64,000 bases of DNA from Tsukamurella conjunctivitidis (GTDB lineage Bacteria; Actinomycetota; Actinomycetes; Mycobacteriales; Mycobacteriaceae). A program made the translations under genes and the position numbers. Positions 29,034 to 37,522 of the stretch are shown piece after piece. Each line of letters begins with the position of its first letter. Positions within the stretch are counted from its first letter, which is position 1. The notes below the pieces were generated by a model. The model saw nothing but the letters and a program-made list of their open reading frames with translations. It did not search any database and was not told the origin of the DNA. The DNA is taken from contig NZ_VIGX01000009.1 of assembly GCF_007858475.1 (NCBI RefSeq), forward strand, positions 62,001-126,000. The letters are read 5' to 3'.

Positions 29034-29951
29034 TCAGACGAGGGGCTTGCCCGCCCCGATCCGCAGCCGCAGGTCGACCATCAGCGACCGGGTCGGCCCG
29101 AACCGCAGGAACCGCGGGATGAAGCGGTTGACGAAGCCCACGAAGACGAAGAGGTTGTCGAACCGTCGCTGATCCGCGGCGCTCCAGCGCACGCCCATCT
29201 GTTCGCGGAAGTACGGCGCGAGGGAGCCGGCGGTGAGGAACTTCAGGAGTCCACCGAAGGCGAAGCGCAGGGGCCAGTTGATCATCCGCAGGTTCAGCAG
29301 GTCGTCGAGATACGCCGCGACGGGCTCGTCGAGCGCGATCTCACCGCAGGCGCGGACCCAGTAGTCGTCGAAATCGGCGCGCGTCGCCGGCCACATGTCG
29401 CGCGGCACCTGCAGGGTCGTGCCGAGCGTCGCACAGGACTGGTAGAAGCTCTCCGCCTGGTTCGCCGGTAGCTTCCCGTTGAGCAGCTGATAGGCGTCCT
29501 CGAAGCCGACGAAGAGGCACGCGGCGACCCAGAGCTGCAGGTCCCGGTCGAAGGCGTTGTACTTCACCGCGGCTCCCGGCTTCGACTTCACCTGCCGGTG
29601 CGCCACGTTGACCGCGTCGCGGTAGGCCTCCTTCTCCTTCTCGGTGCCGAGAATCGCGACCGCGAGGTACTGCGTGGTGGTGCGGGCGCGCTTCCACGGC
29701 CGCTTCATCAGCGCTCCGCTCTCCACGGTCGACTCGACGACGCCGTGTCCCACACCGGGATTCATCATCTGCATCGCGACGTTGGCGGCGGCGCCGGCGA
29801 AGCCCCAGAAGTCGAGCGCGTCGGTGACGGCGAGGTCGCGCGAGGTGTAGCGGCGATGGACCCCCGGGATCGGGATGCGCGTGCGCTCGAGGGTGAGCGG
29901 CGCACCGTCGGACGGGCCGACGCTCCCGGACGGATGCTGCGAGGACGACAT
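29034..29951 (-). CDS. DUF2236 (MpaB-like) oxygenase, copy 2, end of the mce operon
   Basis: A 305-residue paralogue of the gene at 26756-27700, sharing AANVAMQMMNPGVGHGVVES, VNVAHRQVKSKPGAAVKYNAFDRDLQLWVAACLFVGFEDAYQLL and the C-terminal PLV end. It is the last gene of the leftward yrbE-mce run and starts eight bases after the small membrane protein gene, with TAGGAG before ATG 29951. Its place in the transporter operon suggests that it acts on the imported lipid, probably by haem-dependent oxidation; the reaction is not known. It is convergent with the TetR gene, the stop codons being 17 bases apart. Confidence 0.8.
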   Translation of the reverse strand: MSSSQHPSGSVGPSDGAPLTLERTRIPIPGVHRRYTSRDLAVTDALDFWGFAGAAANVAMQMMNPGVGHGVVESTVESGALMKRPWKRARTTTQYLAVAILGTEKEKEAYRDAVNVAHRQVKSKPGAAVKYNAFDRDLQLWVAACLFVGFEDAYQLLNGKLPANQAESFYQSCATLGTTLQVPRDMWPATRADFDDYWVRACGEIALDEPVAAYLDDLLNLRMINWPLRFAFGGLLKFLTAGSLAPYFREQMGVRWSAADQRRFDNLFVFVGFVNRFIPRFLRFGPTRSLMVDLRLRIGAGKPLV

Positions 29952-29959
29952 GGGTGCTC

Positions 29960-30157
29960 CTAGCGGGTCGGTGGGAGGGAGGCGAGGTAGTCGTTGAGGC
30001 GGACGAGCCCGAAGGCGACGAGGGCGGCACCCGCGACGACGGCCGCGAGCAGCAGGAGCCAGGCCGCGAGCCGCACCACCACCGGCACTCGCTGGCGGCC
30101 GCCGAGGATCTTCACGTACTGGACCACCACGTCGATGATCCACACCAGGGCCATCAC
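29960..30157 (-). CDS. small membrane protein of the mce operon (65 aa)
   Basis: A 65-residue peptide with two hydrophobic segments (ALVWIIDVVVQYVKIL and LAAWLLLLAAVVAGAALVAFG) separated by a basic loop. It starts with GTG 30157, overlapping the preceding stop codon by four bases, or ATG 30154. The overlap and tight spacing to the next gene show it belongs to the operon. No named family is recognised. It may be an accessory subunit of the lipid importer. Confidence 0.65.
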   Translation of the reverse strand: MMALVWIIDVVVQYVKILGGRQRVPVVVRLAAWLLLLAAVVAGAALVAFGLVRLNDYLASLPPTR

Positions 30158-30369
30158 TGCATCGTCACGTTCGCGAAGAGCAGCACCGGCCAGCAGACGA
30201 TGGCGCCGAGGAAGGAGACGATCCGGTCGATCCCGCTGAGGTCCCCGAGGTGGTCCATGTGGGTCAACGACCAGACGAGGCCGATGACCCCGTACGGGAT
30301 GCCGATCAGGATGAGGAATCCGATGAACTCCGAGACCTTCATCTCGTAGTCGAGGAAGCGCTGCAGCAT
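30154..30369 (-). CDS. small membrane protein of the mce operon (71 aa)
   Basis: A 71-residue protein with two transmembrane segments (SEFIGFLILIGIPYGVIGLVWSL and GAIVCWPVLLFANV). ATG 30369 follows AAGGACG. It lies 22 bases after the Mce-associated protein gene and overlaps the next small gene. The helix-loop-helix with HMDHLGDLSGIDR between the segments recalls small proteins that accompany mce genes in other actinobacteria. The function is unknown. Confidence 0.65.
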   Translation of the reverse strand: MLQRFLDYEMKVSEFIGFLILIGIPYGVIGLVWSLTHMDHLGDLSGIDRIVSFLGAIVCWPVLLFANVTMQ

Positions 30370-30391
30370 CGTTCGTCCTTCTGCGGTGCGG

Positions 30392-31153
30392 TCAGTTGGG
30401 GGTGCCGGACGGTACGGGGATCTCCGGCATGGTCGGGGTCGTGCCCTGCTGCGGGTTCGCCGGGGCGGAGGGGGTCGCCGACGGCGTGGTTCCCGCGCCA
30501 CCGATTCCGCTGAGCACCGCGTTCGGATTCGCGGGGTCGCCGGCCTCGGTGATGACCCAGGAGCGGTTCTTGTCGAGGCTCACCGAGTAGGTGCTCGTGC
30601 TGACGGTGCCCTGCGGAGCCTGGACGTTCTGCGTCGAGACGTCGACGGCCACCTTCACCTGGTAGATGCCGTTCACCTCGGAGGTGGTCTTGGCGAAGGA
30701 GGCCCGGCCCGTGGAGGTCAGCCGCAGCGGCGTGACCACCTCGCGCATGAGGTCGAGGATGGAGTCGTACTTCTTCGCCAGTTCGGGGGTGGTCCCGGCT
30801 TTCACCCCGTTGATCCACGGCGTGAGATCGCGGTAGTCCATGGTGGCGGCCTTGACCGCGTAGTCGGAGGCGATCTGCTCGGCGCGGGCGCGGTCGGCGG
30901 CTTCCTGCCGCTCGGTGTCGAGCGTGCGGGTCTGCAGGTACAGCAGCACCGACACGGCGACCAGCGCGACCACCACCACCGTCGCGAGGACCGTGCGCAT
31001 CGTGCCCGACGGTGTCCGCCGCGCCGGCTCCGCCTCGGGGGCCGGCGTGCGGGGCTTCCGACGGGCGGCCGGGGTGGGCGGGTCGGCCGTCTCCTCCGTG
31101 GGATCGGGTTGCTCGGCGGCGACTTCGTCGGGGTCGTCGTGCTCCTGCGCCAT
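30392..31153 (-). CDS. Mce-associated membrane protein
   Basis: A 253-residue protein with a 50-residue acidic, Pro-rich cytoplasmic lead, one transmembrane helix (TVLATVVVVALVAVSVLLYL), and an outer domain beginning TERQEAADRARAEQIASDYAVKAATMDYRDL. The pattern of a single anchor, then a helical stretch, then an NTF2-like domain ending in NRSWVITEAGDP matches the Mam proteins encoded after mceF in mycobacteria (Rv0175-Rv0178 type). Mam proteins stabilise the Mce complex. The tail is Pro/Thr-rich. ATG 31153 lies 17 bases after mceF and is preceded by AGAGGAA. Confidence 0.85.
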   Translation of the reverse strand: MAQEHDDPDEVAAEQPDPTEETADPPTPAARRKPRTPAPEAEPARRTPSGTMRTVLATVVVVALVAVSVLLYLQTRTLDTERQEAADRARAEQIASDYAVKAATMDYRDLTPWINGVKAGTTPELAKKYDSILDLMREVVTPLRLTSTGRASFAKTTSEVNGIYQVKVAVDVSTQNVQAPQGTVSTSTYSVSLDKNRSWVITEAGDPANPNAVLSGIGGAGTTPSATPSAPANPQQGTTPTMPEIPVPSGTPN

Positions 31154-31170
31154 GGGTTCCTCTCTGTGGG

Positions 31171-32130
31171 TCAGGGGCGGGGAAGGGTCAGGGTGACGCG
31201 GGCGGCACCGTCGGTCCCGGCGACCTGCAGCGCGTTCGACAACAGGGTGCTGAGGTCGATCTGCGGCACGGTGCGGTTGAGCGCCGAGAAGATGGAGATG
31301 AACGGGCCGCCGGTGGTGGCGAGCGCGGGGAGCAACTCGTCGAGGTAGGGCTTGAGTCGCTTGAGGAACGGGTTGATGGTGTCGACGAACGGGTCCGGCG
31401 CGTTGAGGGTGAGCACCATTCGCTGCACGACTTTCACCGCGCTGAGGACCACCGTGGCGGTGTTCTCGAACTCGGCGCCGAGGCGGCGGACGGCGTCCGC
31501 GGTCCACCCGAGATCCGCGGAGTAGATCTGGGTGTTGGCGAACATGGAGCGGATCGCGGGCATCCGGCTGAGCACCGTCGCGCTCAGCAGCTGGCCGGCG
31601 CGGCTGAGGGTGGCCAGGTCGTCGTCGCGCCCGGAGGTGGCCTGCCACGCGGTCTTGACGATGCCGCCGAGGGCGCCGGTGTCGGCGGTGCGGTTGAGCG
31701 CCGAGAGCGCCTGGAAGACATCAGTGACGGAACGGGACTGCGTGACCGCGGTCGCGGGGATCACGGCGCCGGAGGCGAACACGGCGCCGCCGGAGGAGCG
31801 GGGGGCGAACTCGACGTAGGGCTCGCTGAGGGCGCTGAGCTGTTCGACCGACAGATCCGAGTCGACGGGGATCCGGTACTCGGACGGGTAGCGCAGGGCG
31901 ATCCGCACGCCCTCCGTCGACGGTTCGACACCCGTGACGTCGCCGATGCGGACTCCGCGCAGGAGGATCGGGGAGCCGGGGGACAGCTGGCCGGTGTGCG
32001 CGAGCTTGAGGGAGAGCGTCGTGTACTGGACTCCGGGCCGCATCCCCATGTAGCCGTACAAGAGGATGAACAGGCCGACGACGAGGACCACGGTGAACGT
32101 GATCGCGTTCGCGATGAACTCCTTCTTCAT
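31171..32130 (-). CDS. mceF: MCE-family protein, sixth of six (MceF position)
   Basis: A 319-residue component of the Mce lipid importer. One N-terminal helix (AITFTVVLVVGLFILLYGYMG) anchors it; the MlaD-like domain follows (GVQYTTLSLKLAHTGQLSPGSPILLRGVRIGDVTGVE), and a long helical part (residues 140-300) builds the needle-like tunnel seen in Mce1 structures. The subunits form a hexamer that conducts lipids through the periplasm to YrbE and the MceG ATPase. ATG 32130 overlaps the mceE stop codon. Confidence 0.9.
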   Translation of the reverse strand: MKKEFIANAITFTVVLVVGLFILLYGYMGMRPGVQYTTLSLKLAHTGQLSPGSPILLRGVRIGDVTGVEPSTEGVRIALRYPSEYRIPVDSDLSVEQLSALSEPYVEFAPRSSGGAVFASGAVIPATAVTQSRSVTDVFQALSALNRTADTGALGGIVKTAWQATSGRDDDLATLSRAGQLLSATVLSRMPAIRSMFANTQIYSADLGWTADAVRRLGAEFENTATVVLSAVKVVQRMVLTLNAPDPFVDTINPFLKRLKPYLDELLPALATTGGPFISIFSALNRTVPQIDLSTLLSNALQVAGTDGAARVTLTLPRP

Positions 32131-33170
32131 CGGACCGCCCCGATCATGCGCAGCGCGCGCAGCGCCTGCTCCGCCTTCTCCGCGGTCGGCACGGCGGGGC
32201 CGTCCGAGACCTTCACCACGTTCACCTTCGGGCCGTGCTCCACCCACGGGATGATCGTGTCCCGGAACAGGTTCCGCAGGTTGATGAGATTGTCCGGGCG
32301 GATCGCGCCCACCGGCCGGTCCAGGAGCAGGATCGGGCTGACCACCTGGGTGAACAGTGCGGCGAGATCACGGACGCCGGGGGTGAGGGGAGCGAGATTC
32401 GCCAATCCCGGTGCGAGCGAGGCGAAGACCTCCGTCACGCGGGCGGTCTCGGCGATGACGCCCCAGCGCCGCAGCCCGTCGGGAGTGAGGTACTCACTGA
32501 GCATGCGGTGCTCGCCGGCGATCGCACCGGTGACCCCGACGACGGAGCGGAGCGCGTCGTCGAGGGACTTGGTGTCGTTGGCCCATGCCATCACCGTCGA
32601 GGCGAGGTTGTCGGTGATCGTGCGGGTCCGCGCGGGGTCGTCGGGGAAGGCCCCGTCGATCCGCTGGACCGTGTTCCCGAGCTGGGCCACGCCGCCGCTG
32701 CCGAGGAAGCCGGACAGGCTGGTCATCAAGTCCTCGACGTGGTCCGGTGGTCGGCTCTGCGCCAAGGGGATGACCCCGCCTGCGCGGATCGGCTGCGCGG
32801 TGGACGTCGGCGCCGAGACCAGGGCGATGTAGACGTCGCCGAGAATGGTGTCCTGGCGCAGCTCCGCGGTGGTGTCGGAGGGGATGCTCGCGGGCTCGGT
32901 GATGGTCAGGGTGGCGACGGCGCGATCGCCGTCGAGCCGCACGGAGTCCATCGTGCCGACGGCGCGGCCGTTGAACCGGACCTGGGCCTGGTCGGGCAGG
33001 TTCAGGGCGTTCGAGAACTCCACCCGCAAGGGCCATCCCGACGAGGCCCAGCCGGTCGGGTTCGGCAGCGTCGACGGGCCCGCCCGGAGCACCCCGACGA
33101 CACCGAGAGCGAGCACGACGAGCAGCAGGAAGCCGCGGATGATCCTGCTGCGCAGCGGAGTACGTCTCAT
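32127..33170 (-). CDS. mceE: MCE-family protein, fifth of six (MceE position), without lipobox
   Basis: A 347-residue Mce subunit with an N-terminal helix (GFLLLVVLALGVVGVLRAG), MlaD-like domain (RVEFSNALNLPDQAQVRFNGRAVGTMDSVRLDG) and a helical extension with repeated Leu/Ala heptads. In most mce operons the fifth gene is a lipoprotein (LprK-type) with a cysteine right after the signal helix. This one has no cysteine there, so it should stay membrane-anchored by its helix. It overlaps both neighbours by four bases, which fixes the starts. Confidence 0.88.
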   Translation of the reverse strand: MRRTPLRSRIIRGFLLLVVLALGVVGVLRAGPSTLPNPTGWASSGWPLRVEFSNALNLPDQAQVRFNGRAVGTMDSVRLDGDRAVATLTITEPASIPSDTTAELRQDTILGDVYIALVSAPTSTAQPIRAGGVIPLAQSRPPDHVEDLMTSLSGFLGSGGVAQLGNTVQRIDGAFPDDPARTRTITDNLASTVMAWANDTKSLDDALRSVVGVTGAIAGEHRMLSEYLTPDGLRRWGVIAETARVTEVFASLAPGLANLAPLTPGVRDLAALFTQVVSPILLLDRPVGAIRPDNLINLRNLFRDTIIPWVEHGPKVNVVKVSDGPAVPTAEKAEQALRALRMIGAVR

Positions 33171-34285
33171 CGGGCGGCTCCCGTCCCACGGAGGATGGCG
33201 GAGATCAGGTCGACGTCGATGTGGCCGGGGTCGACGACCTTGCACTGGCCCGGCGCGATCCGGTTGACGTTCGCGCACGTCAGTTCCGGGTTGCGGGCCA
33301 CCATCTTCGTCGGCGGCGGCGTGAAGACGATCTTCAGACCGAGGGTGCGCTGGTCGAAGGAGACGTTGAAGGCGTCGATCAGCGGGGGGAGGAAGCCCAG
33401 CAGGTCGCCCCAGTTGCGGACACCGGCGCTGACCAGGCGCGACGCCGGGATCACGGTGTCGAGGATCGGCCACAGGTTGTGTCCGTAGTGGGAGATGAGG
33501 TCGCGCAGCAGCTTGCCGAGCGGGATCAGGGCCTCGCCGAGGGTCTCGGTGGTCCTGGCGGTCGGCACGATGATGTCCGCGAGGCCGTCGGGCGCGGTCA
33601 CCAGGAGCTGCTTGAGCGGCGCCCAGTTCGAGGTCATGCCGCCGGTCAGGGAGGAGAACGAGTCGAGGGTGCGGCCCACGTCGCCGATGCCGGGGCCGGG
33701 ATCGTCGAGCAGCGCGGCGAGGCTCCCGATGACGCCGTTGACGTCCGGTCCGGTGCCGTCCACCGCCGCGGCGAGCGAGGTGATCGAATCCTGCACCTGC
33801 TTGGCCTGTTCGGGGCCGCCACCCGTGGTGAGCTTGGCGGCCGCATCACCGATGGAGCTGAGGCTGCGGCTCAGGGACTGCGGGGTCTTGGTGCTCGTCA
33901 GGCACGACCCGGCGCGCAGTGCGGGGCCGCCCTTGCGGGCGTCGTCGACGAGCGCGAGCTGCCGCGAGGCGATGAGCGAGGCCGCGACCGTGACGGCGCC
34001 GGTCCCCGCGGTCACCGGTTGGTCGGCGTCGACGGAGAACTCGACCCGGGCGGCCGTGTTCTCGGGCCGGATCTCCGTGACCTTCCCGATCGGCACCCCG
34101 AGCCGTGTGACCGGGTTCCCCACGTACAGCCCGATCGCGTCGGGCATGAGGGCGCAGAAGCGGGCCTGCGCCTTGTCGGGCGTGCGCGAGATGTACAGCG
34201 CCGCGGCGATGATGGATCCGACCACCGTGACCGCGACGGCGGTGACGAGCCATTTCGAGCTGAGGGCCTTGGACAACATCAGCAC
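33167..34285 (-). CDS. mceD: MCE-family protein, fourth of six (MceD position)
   Basis: A 372-residue Mce subunit. The anchor helix WLVTAVAVTVVGSIIAAALYI is followed by the MlaD-like core (CALMPDAIGLYVGNPVTRLGVPIGKVTEIRPEN) and a helical shaft; the C-terminal 40 residues carry two cysteines (ELTCANVNRIAPGQCKVV), possibly a disulfide at the tip. The start may be GTG 34285, close to GGAAGGGG, or ATG 34279, which overlaps the mceC stop by one base. Position in the operon gives the name; paralogues are too alike to rely on sequence alone. Confidence 0.88.
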   Translation of the reverse strand: MLMLSKALSSKWLVTAVAVTVVGSIIAAALYISRTPDKAQARFCALMPDAIGLYVGNPVTRLGVPIGKVTEIRPENTAARVEFSVDADQPVTAGTGAVTVAASLIASRQLALVDDARKGGPALRAGSCLTSTKTPQSLSRSLSSIGDAAAKLTTGGGPEQAKQVQDSITSLAAAVDGTGPDVNGVIGSLAALLDDPGPGIGDVGRTLDSFSSLTGGMTSNWAPLKQLLVTAPDGLADIIVPTARTTETLGEALIPLGKLLRDLISHYGHNLWPILDTVIPASRLVSAGVRNWGDLLGFLPPLIDAFNVSFDQRTLGLKIVFTPPPTKMVARNPELTCANVNRIAPGQCKVVDPGHIDVDLISAILRGTGAAR

Positions 34286-35343
34286 GGAGCCCCTTCCAGC
34301 GGAATGCAGTACTGGGACGAGAGGGTCGGCACCGAGCCGTCGAAGACGACGGTGCCGTCGGGCTTCACCGAGGACTGGATCCGCCGGAGCAGGGCCATCG
34401 CGTCGTCGATCATCTTCTGGTACTTGGTGAGCAGCGTGCCGATCTGGCCGGACATGAGGTTGAACTGCGCCTCCATCGAGGCGAGGTTCTCCTGGTAGAA
34501 GTTCGCCGCCGGGATGATCCGCTTGAGGACCATGTCGAAGGCGCTCATGAATCGCTTGTACCCCGCCACGTTGAGTCGCGCGGTGGAGAAGTAGATGTTC
34601 ATGTCGCGCATCACCTGGGTGAGCACGTCGCCGTTGCGGTCGATGGCGGCCGAGTAGTCCGACAGTGTCTGGACGAAGCCGCCGACCTCGTCCTTCTGCG
34701 TCGAGATGCTCTGCACCACGCCCTGCAACGTGGACAGCAGTTCCTTCATCTGCCCGGGCTTGCCGCTCGTGGCCCGCTGGATCTGGGCGAGCGACTCGCG
34801 CAGGGGCGTCGGGTCGATCGCGCGGATCTTCGGATCGGCCTGCTGGAACGTCTCGACCAGGCTGTACGGGATCCGCACGCGCGACGGCGGGATCGCGGTC
34901 GCGCCGAGCGGGGCGGTGCCGAGGGAGTCGATGTCCACGAAGTAGCCGCCGACCGCGGTGAGCATCTTGACCGCGACGCGCGACTGATCGCCGATGTGCA
35001 CCTTCTTCTTGATGCGCAGCCCCACGTTCACGTGGTCGCCCTCGAGCGCGACGCGCTGCACGGAGCCGACGGACACCCCCGCGACGCGCACGTCGTCCCC
35101 GGCGCGGACCATCCCGGCCTCGGGGAAGTGCACGGTGTAGGTGGTGGTGCCGAGGGGGCGGACGGCGAGCACGGAGCTCGCGATCATCACGATCACTGCG
35201 ACGGCCACGCCGAGGACGCCGAAGATCAGCTGCCGTTGTTTCGAACTCGGACGGGCCCAGGCCTCCTCGGCGCCGGAGGCGAGCTTCAGCGCGAGCCGGT
35301 AGCCGTCGCGGAGCAGAGTCGTAGGGAGGGTCAGCGCTTGCAC
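34279..35343 (-). CDS. mceC: MCE-family protein, third of six (MceC position)
   Basis: A 354-residue Mce subunit with a 45-residue cytoplasmic lead, anchor helix LIFGVLGVAVAVIVMIASSVLAV, MlaD-like domain (YTVHFPEAGMVRAGDDVRVAGVSVGSVQRVALEGDHVNVGLRI) and the long helical shaft ending in SSQYCIPLEGAPC with two cysteines. GTG 35343 lies inside the end of mceB, a 13-base overlap, with GAAGGTGA before it. The longer frame upstream is a shadow of mceB. Confidence 0.88.
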   Translation of the reverse strand: MQALTLPTTLLRDGYRLALKLASGAEEAWARPSSKQRQLIFGVLGVAVAVIVMIASSVLAVRPLGTTTYTVHFPEAGMVRAGDDVRVAGVSVGSVQRVALEGDHVNVGLRIKKKVHIGDQSRVAVKMLTAVGGYFVDIDSLGTAPLGATAIPPSRVRIPYSLVETFQQADPKIRAIDPTPLRESLAQIQRATSGKPGQMKELLSTLQGVVQSISTQKDEVGGFVQTLSDYSAAIDRNGDVLTQVMRDMNIYFSTARLNVAGYKRFMSAFDMVLKRIIPAANFYQENLASMEAQFNLMSGQIGTLLTKYQKMIDDAMALLRRIQSSVKPDGTVVFDGSVPTLSSQYCIPLEGAPC

Positions 35344-36350
35344 AGCGTCACCTTCGATCCTCGGAGGAAGACCAGCAGGCCGGCGGGCAGCTGCGCCTCG
35401 CCGCGGCTGCACCCCGTCTCGCCACCGGCGGAGGGGACGGGCTGCTGGGTCAGGTTCGCGAACAGGCCGGGCAGGAGCGCGGCCAGGTCGACGAGGCTCT
35501 GCAGGCGGGGCAGCTCGGGGCGGGCCAGCTCGAGCAGGGAGGAGCCGGCGGGCTGGAGGCCCGCACCGCGCAGGAGGGCGTCGGCCGCGGTCATCAGCTC
35601 GGCGCCCTGGTCCGACAGGACCTTCGTCGACGGTGCCGCGTTCCGCATGACCTCCCCGATGCCCTGGAGGTAGCCGATGACGGTGGGCAGGGCCGTGGAC
35701 TTGCCGCCGAGGCTCTCGTTGATCGTCTTGAGGTTGCGCACCAGGGTCTGCAGCAGCGCCGACCGGTCGTTGGTGAAGCGGCTCAGCGTCTGCAGCGCGT
35801 CGAGCAGAGGGCCGAGTCCGGAACCGTCGCCCTCGACGACGGCGGCGATCGACTGGGCGAGGTGGTTGATCTGCTCCGGCTGCATCGCCGCGAGCACGGG
35901 CTGGAGGCCGTTGAAGATCGTCGTGACGTCGAAGGACGGCACCGTCCGGTCCGTGCCGATGGTGGACTTCGGTGCGATCTCGGACGCCTGCGCCTCGCTC
36001 GGCGAGAGGTCCAGGTAGCGGAGGCCCGTGAGGTTCTGGAACCGGATGGACAAGGTGGTCGCCGAGGTGAGGCGCTGGGCGCGATCGACCGTGAAGTCGA
36101 CCCGGGCGAGTGAGCCGCGCGCGGCGTCGCCCTGGTCGAGCGTGACGTCGCGGACCTTGCCCACCTGCACCCCGAGGAGCCGCACGTCGTCGCCCGACCG
36201 GAGCCCGGAGGCGTTGGTGAACATCGCGCTGTACGACGACTGCGCCGCCTGTGCGGGCCGGGTGAGGGCGCGCACGGTGAACGCGGCCCCCACCGCGATG
36301 AGGACGACGAAGATCAGGAGCAGTGTTCCGGGATTGCGGGCGGTGCGCAC
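35331..36350 (-). CDS. mceB: MCE-family protein, second of six (MceB position)
   Basis: A 339-residue Mce subunit. The anchor helix LLLIFVVLIAVGAAFTVRAL precedes the MlaD-like domain (YSAMFTNASGLRSGDDVRLLGVQVGKVRDVTLDQG, then LSIRFQNLTGLRYLDLSP), typical for MceB. A helical shaft follows, ending near a Cys-containing tail (GGETGCSRGEAQLPAGLLVFLRG). GTG 36350 starts one base after the mceA stop codon. Confidence 0.88.
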   Translation of the reverse strand: MRTARNPGTLLLIFVVLIAVGAAFTVRALTRPAQAAQSSYSAMFTNASGLRSGDDVRLLGVQVGKVRDVTLDQGDAARGSLARVDFTVDRAQRLTSATTLSIRFQNLTGLRYLDLSPSEAQASEIAPKSTIGTDRTVPSFDVTTIFNGLQPVLAAMQPEQINHLAQSIAAVVEGDGSGLGPLLDALQTLSRFTNDRSALLQTLVRNLKTINESLGGKSTALPTVIGYLQGIGEVMRNAAPSTKVLSDQGAELMTAADALLRGAGLQPAGSSLLELARPELPRLQSLVDLAALLPGLFANLTQQPVPSAGGETGCSRGEAQLPAGLLVFLRGSKVTLCKR

Positions 36351-36351
36351 G

Positions 36352-37518
36352 TCAGCGGCCCCTCGTCGTGGTCGGCGCGGCGGTGGTCGGTGTGGCGGAG
36401 GTGCCTGCGGACGGTGCGGCCGCGGCGCCGGAGGGCTTCGTCGCGGGCTTCGGCGGGGCCGGCTTGCCGGGCGGTGTCACCGAGAACTCGGGGACGGGCG
36501 GCAGCAGTGACGCGATGGCGGGGAACTGCTGGAACGTGACGTCGAGGTTGAGCACCGGCCCGGAACCGTTGTCCGGCATGGACCGACGGATCCGTTCGAT
36601 GAGCTCCTCGAGTTGGCGGCCGTTGCGGGCGGCGTCGGGGAAGCTGGCGACCGAGCGGGTCGACAGCTCGCGGACGGGCACCAGCACCTCGGCGAGAGCG
36701 GCGACGTTGGGCTTGCTGAACAGCGCGGCGAGCGTCGGGGAGAAGTCGTGGGCGAGCATGTCGATCGTGGCCTTCTGCCGCGCCGGGTAGCCCGGTGTGT
36801 CCGGTCCGCTCCAGGACCACAGCTCCCGGAGGCCGGGCAGCATCCGCCGGGTCGAGGCGTCGAGCGCCTTGAGCGTCGAGGCGATCGTCGGCAGCGTCTG
36901 CGCGGTGGGGATCCGCTGCGTGTCGGCGTTCGCCTCGGCGATGGCCCCGATGGCGCCGAGGAACGGGAGGAACTGCCGGGTGGTGGTGTCCATCTGCCCG
37001 ATCAGCTGCGCCATGTGCGGGCGGAAGCTCTCCCGCTCCATCGTGCTGAGCGACCGCAGGAGGGAGGCCATTGTGCTGTCGTCGGGTGCGGAGAGCGGCT
37101 CCCAGGACGCGCCCGCGGCGAGGGCCCGTCCGCCGCGGCCCGGAGTCAGCGCGACGACGGTGATGCCGAAGGTGTTGCCGGCGGCGTAGGAGACCTTCAC
37201 CGCGTCGGTCACGAGATCGTCGGCGGCGCCGTTCAGGCGCATCGCCACGCCGAGCTTTCCCGCGCCCCGGTCGACGACGTCGGTGACCTCGCCGATGCGC
37301 AGGCCGTCCATCTCCACGGCGGTGCCCGGCGCGACGCCGGGCGCGACGTCGCGCACGACGAGGGTGAGCGCCTTCGGCGGCGTCGTGACGATCGCGCGGA
37401 CGGCCCAGAACGCGAGGGCCGTGAGCACCGCCGCGAGGATCACGGCGACACCGCGGCGCAGCAGGACGGGGCCGGGCGTCATCATGCCCGTGACGGGGGA
37501 GGGCCATGTCGTCGTCAT
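36352..37518 (-). CDS. mceA: MCE-family protein, first of six (MceA position)
   Basis: A 388-residue Mce subunit. After a short lead the anchor helix VAVILAAVLTALAFWAVRAI is followed by the MlaD-like domain (KALTLVVRDVAPGVAPGTAVEMDGLRIGEVTDVVDRGAGKLGVAMRL) and the helical shaft; the end is a Pro/Ala/Thr-rich tail of about 55 residues, probably at the outer tip. ATG 37518 lies four bases after the yrbEB stop codon. It heads the six tandem mce genes and fits the MceA position. Confidence 0.9.
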   Translation of the reverse strand: MTTTWPSPVTGMMTPGPVLLRRGVAVILAAVLTALAFWAVRAIVTTPPKALTLVVRDVAPGVAPGTAVEMDGLRIGEVTDVVDRGAGKLGVAMRLNGAADDLVTDAVKVSYAAGNTFGITVVALTPGRGGRALAAGASWEPLSAPDDSTMASLLRSLSTMERESFRPHMAQLIGQMDTTTRQFLPFLGAIGAIAEANADTQRIPTAQTLPTIASTLKALDASTRRMLPGLRELWSWSGPDTPGYPARQKATIDMLAHDFSPTLAALFSKPNVAALAEVLVPVRELSTRSVASFPDAARNGRQLEELIERIRRSMPDNGSGPVLNLDVTFQQFPAIASLLPPVPEFSVTPPGKPAPPKPATKPSGAAAAPSAGTSATPTTAAPTTTRGR

Positions 37519-37522
37519 GCGC

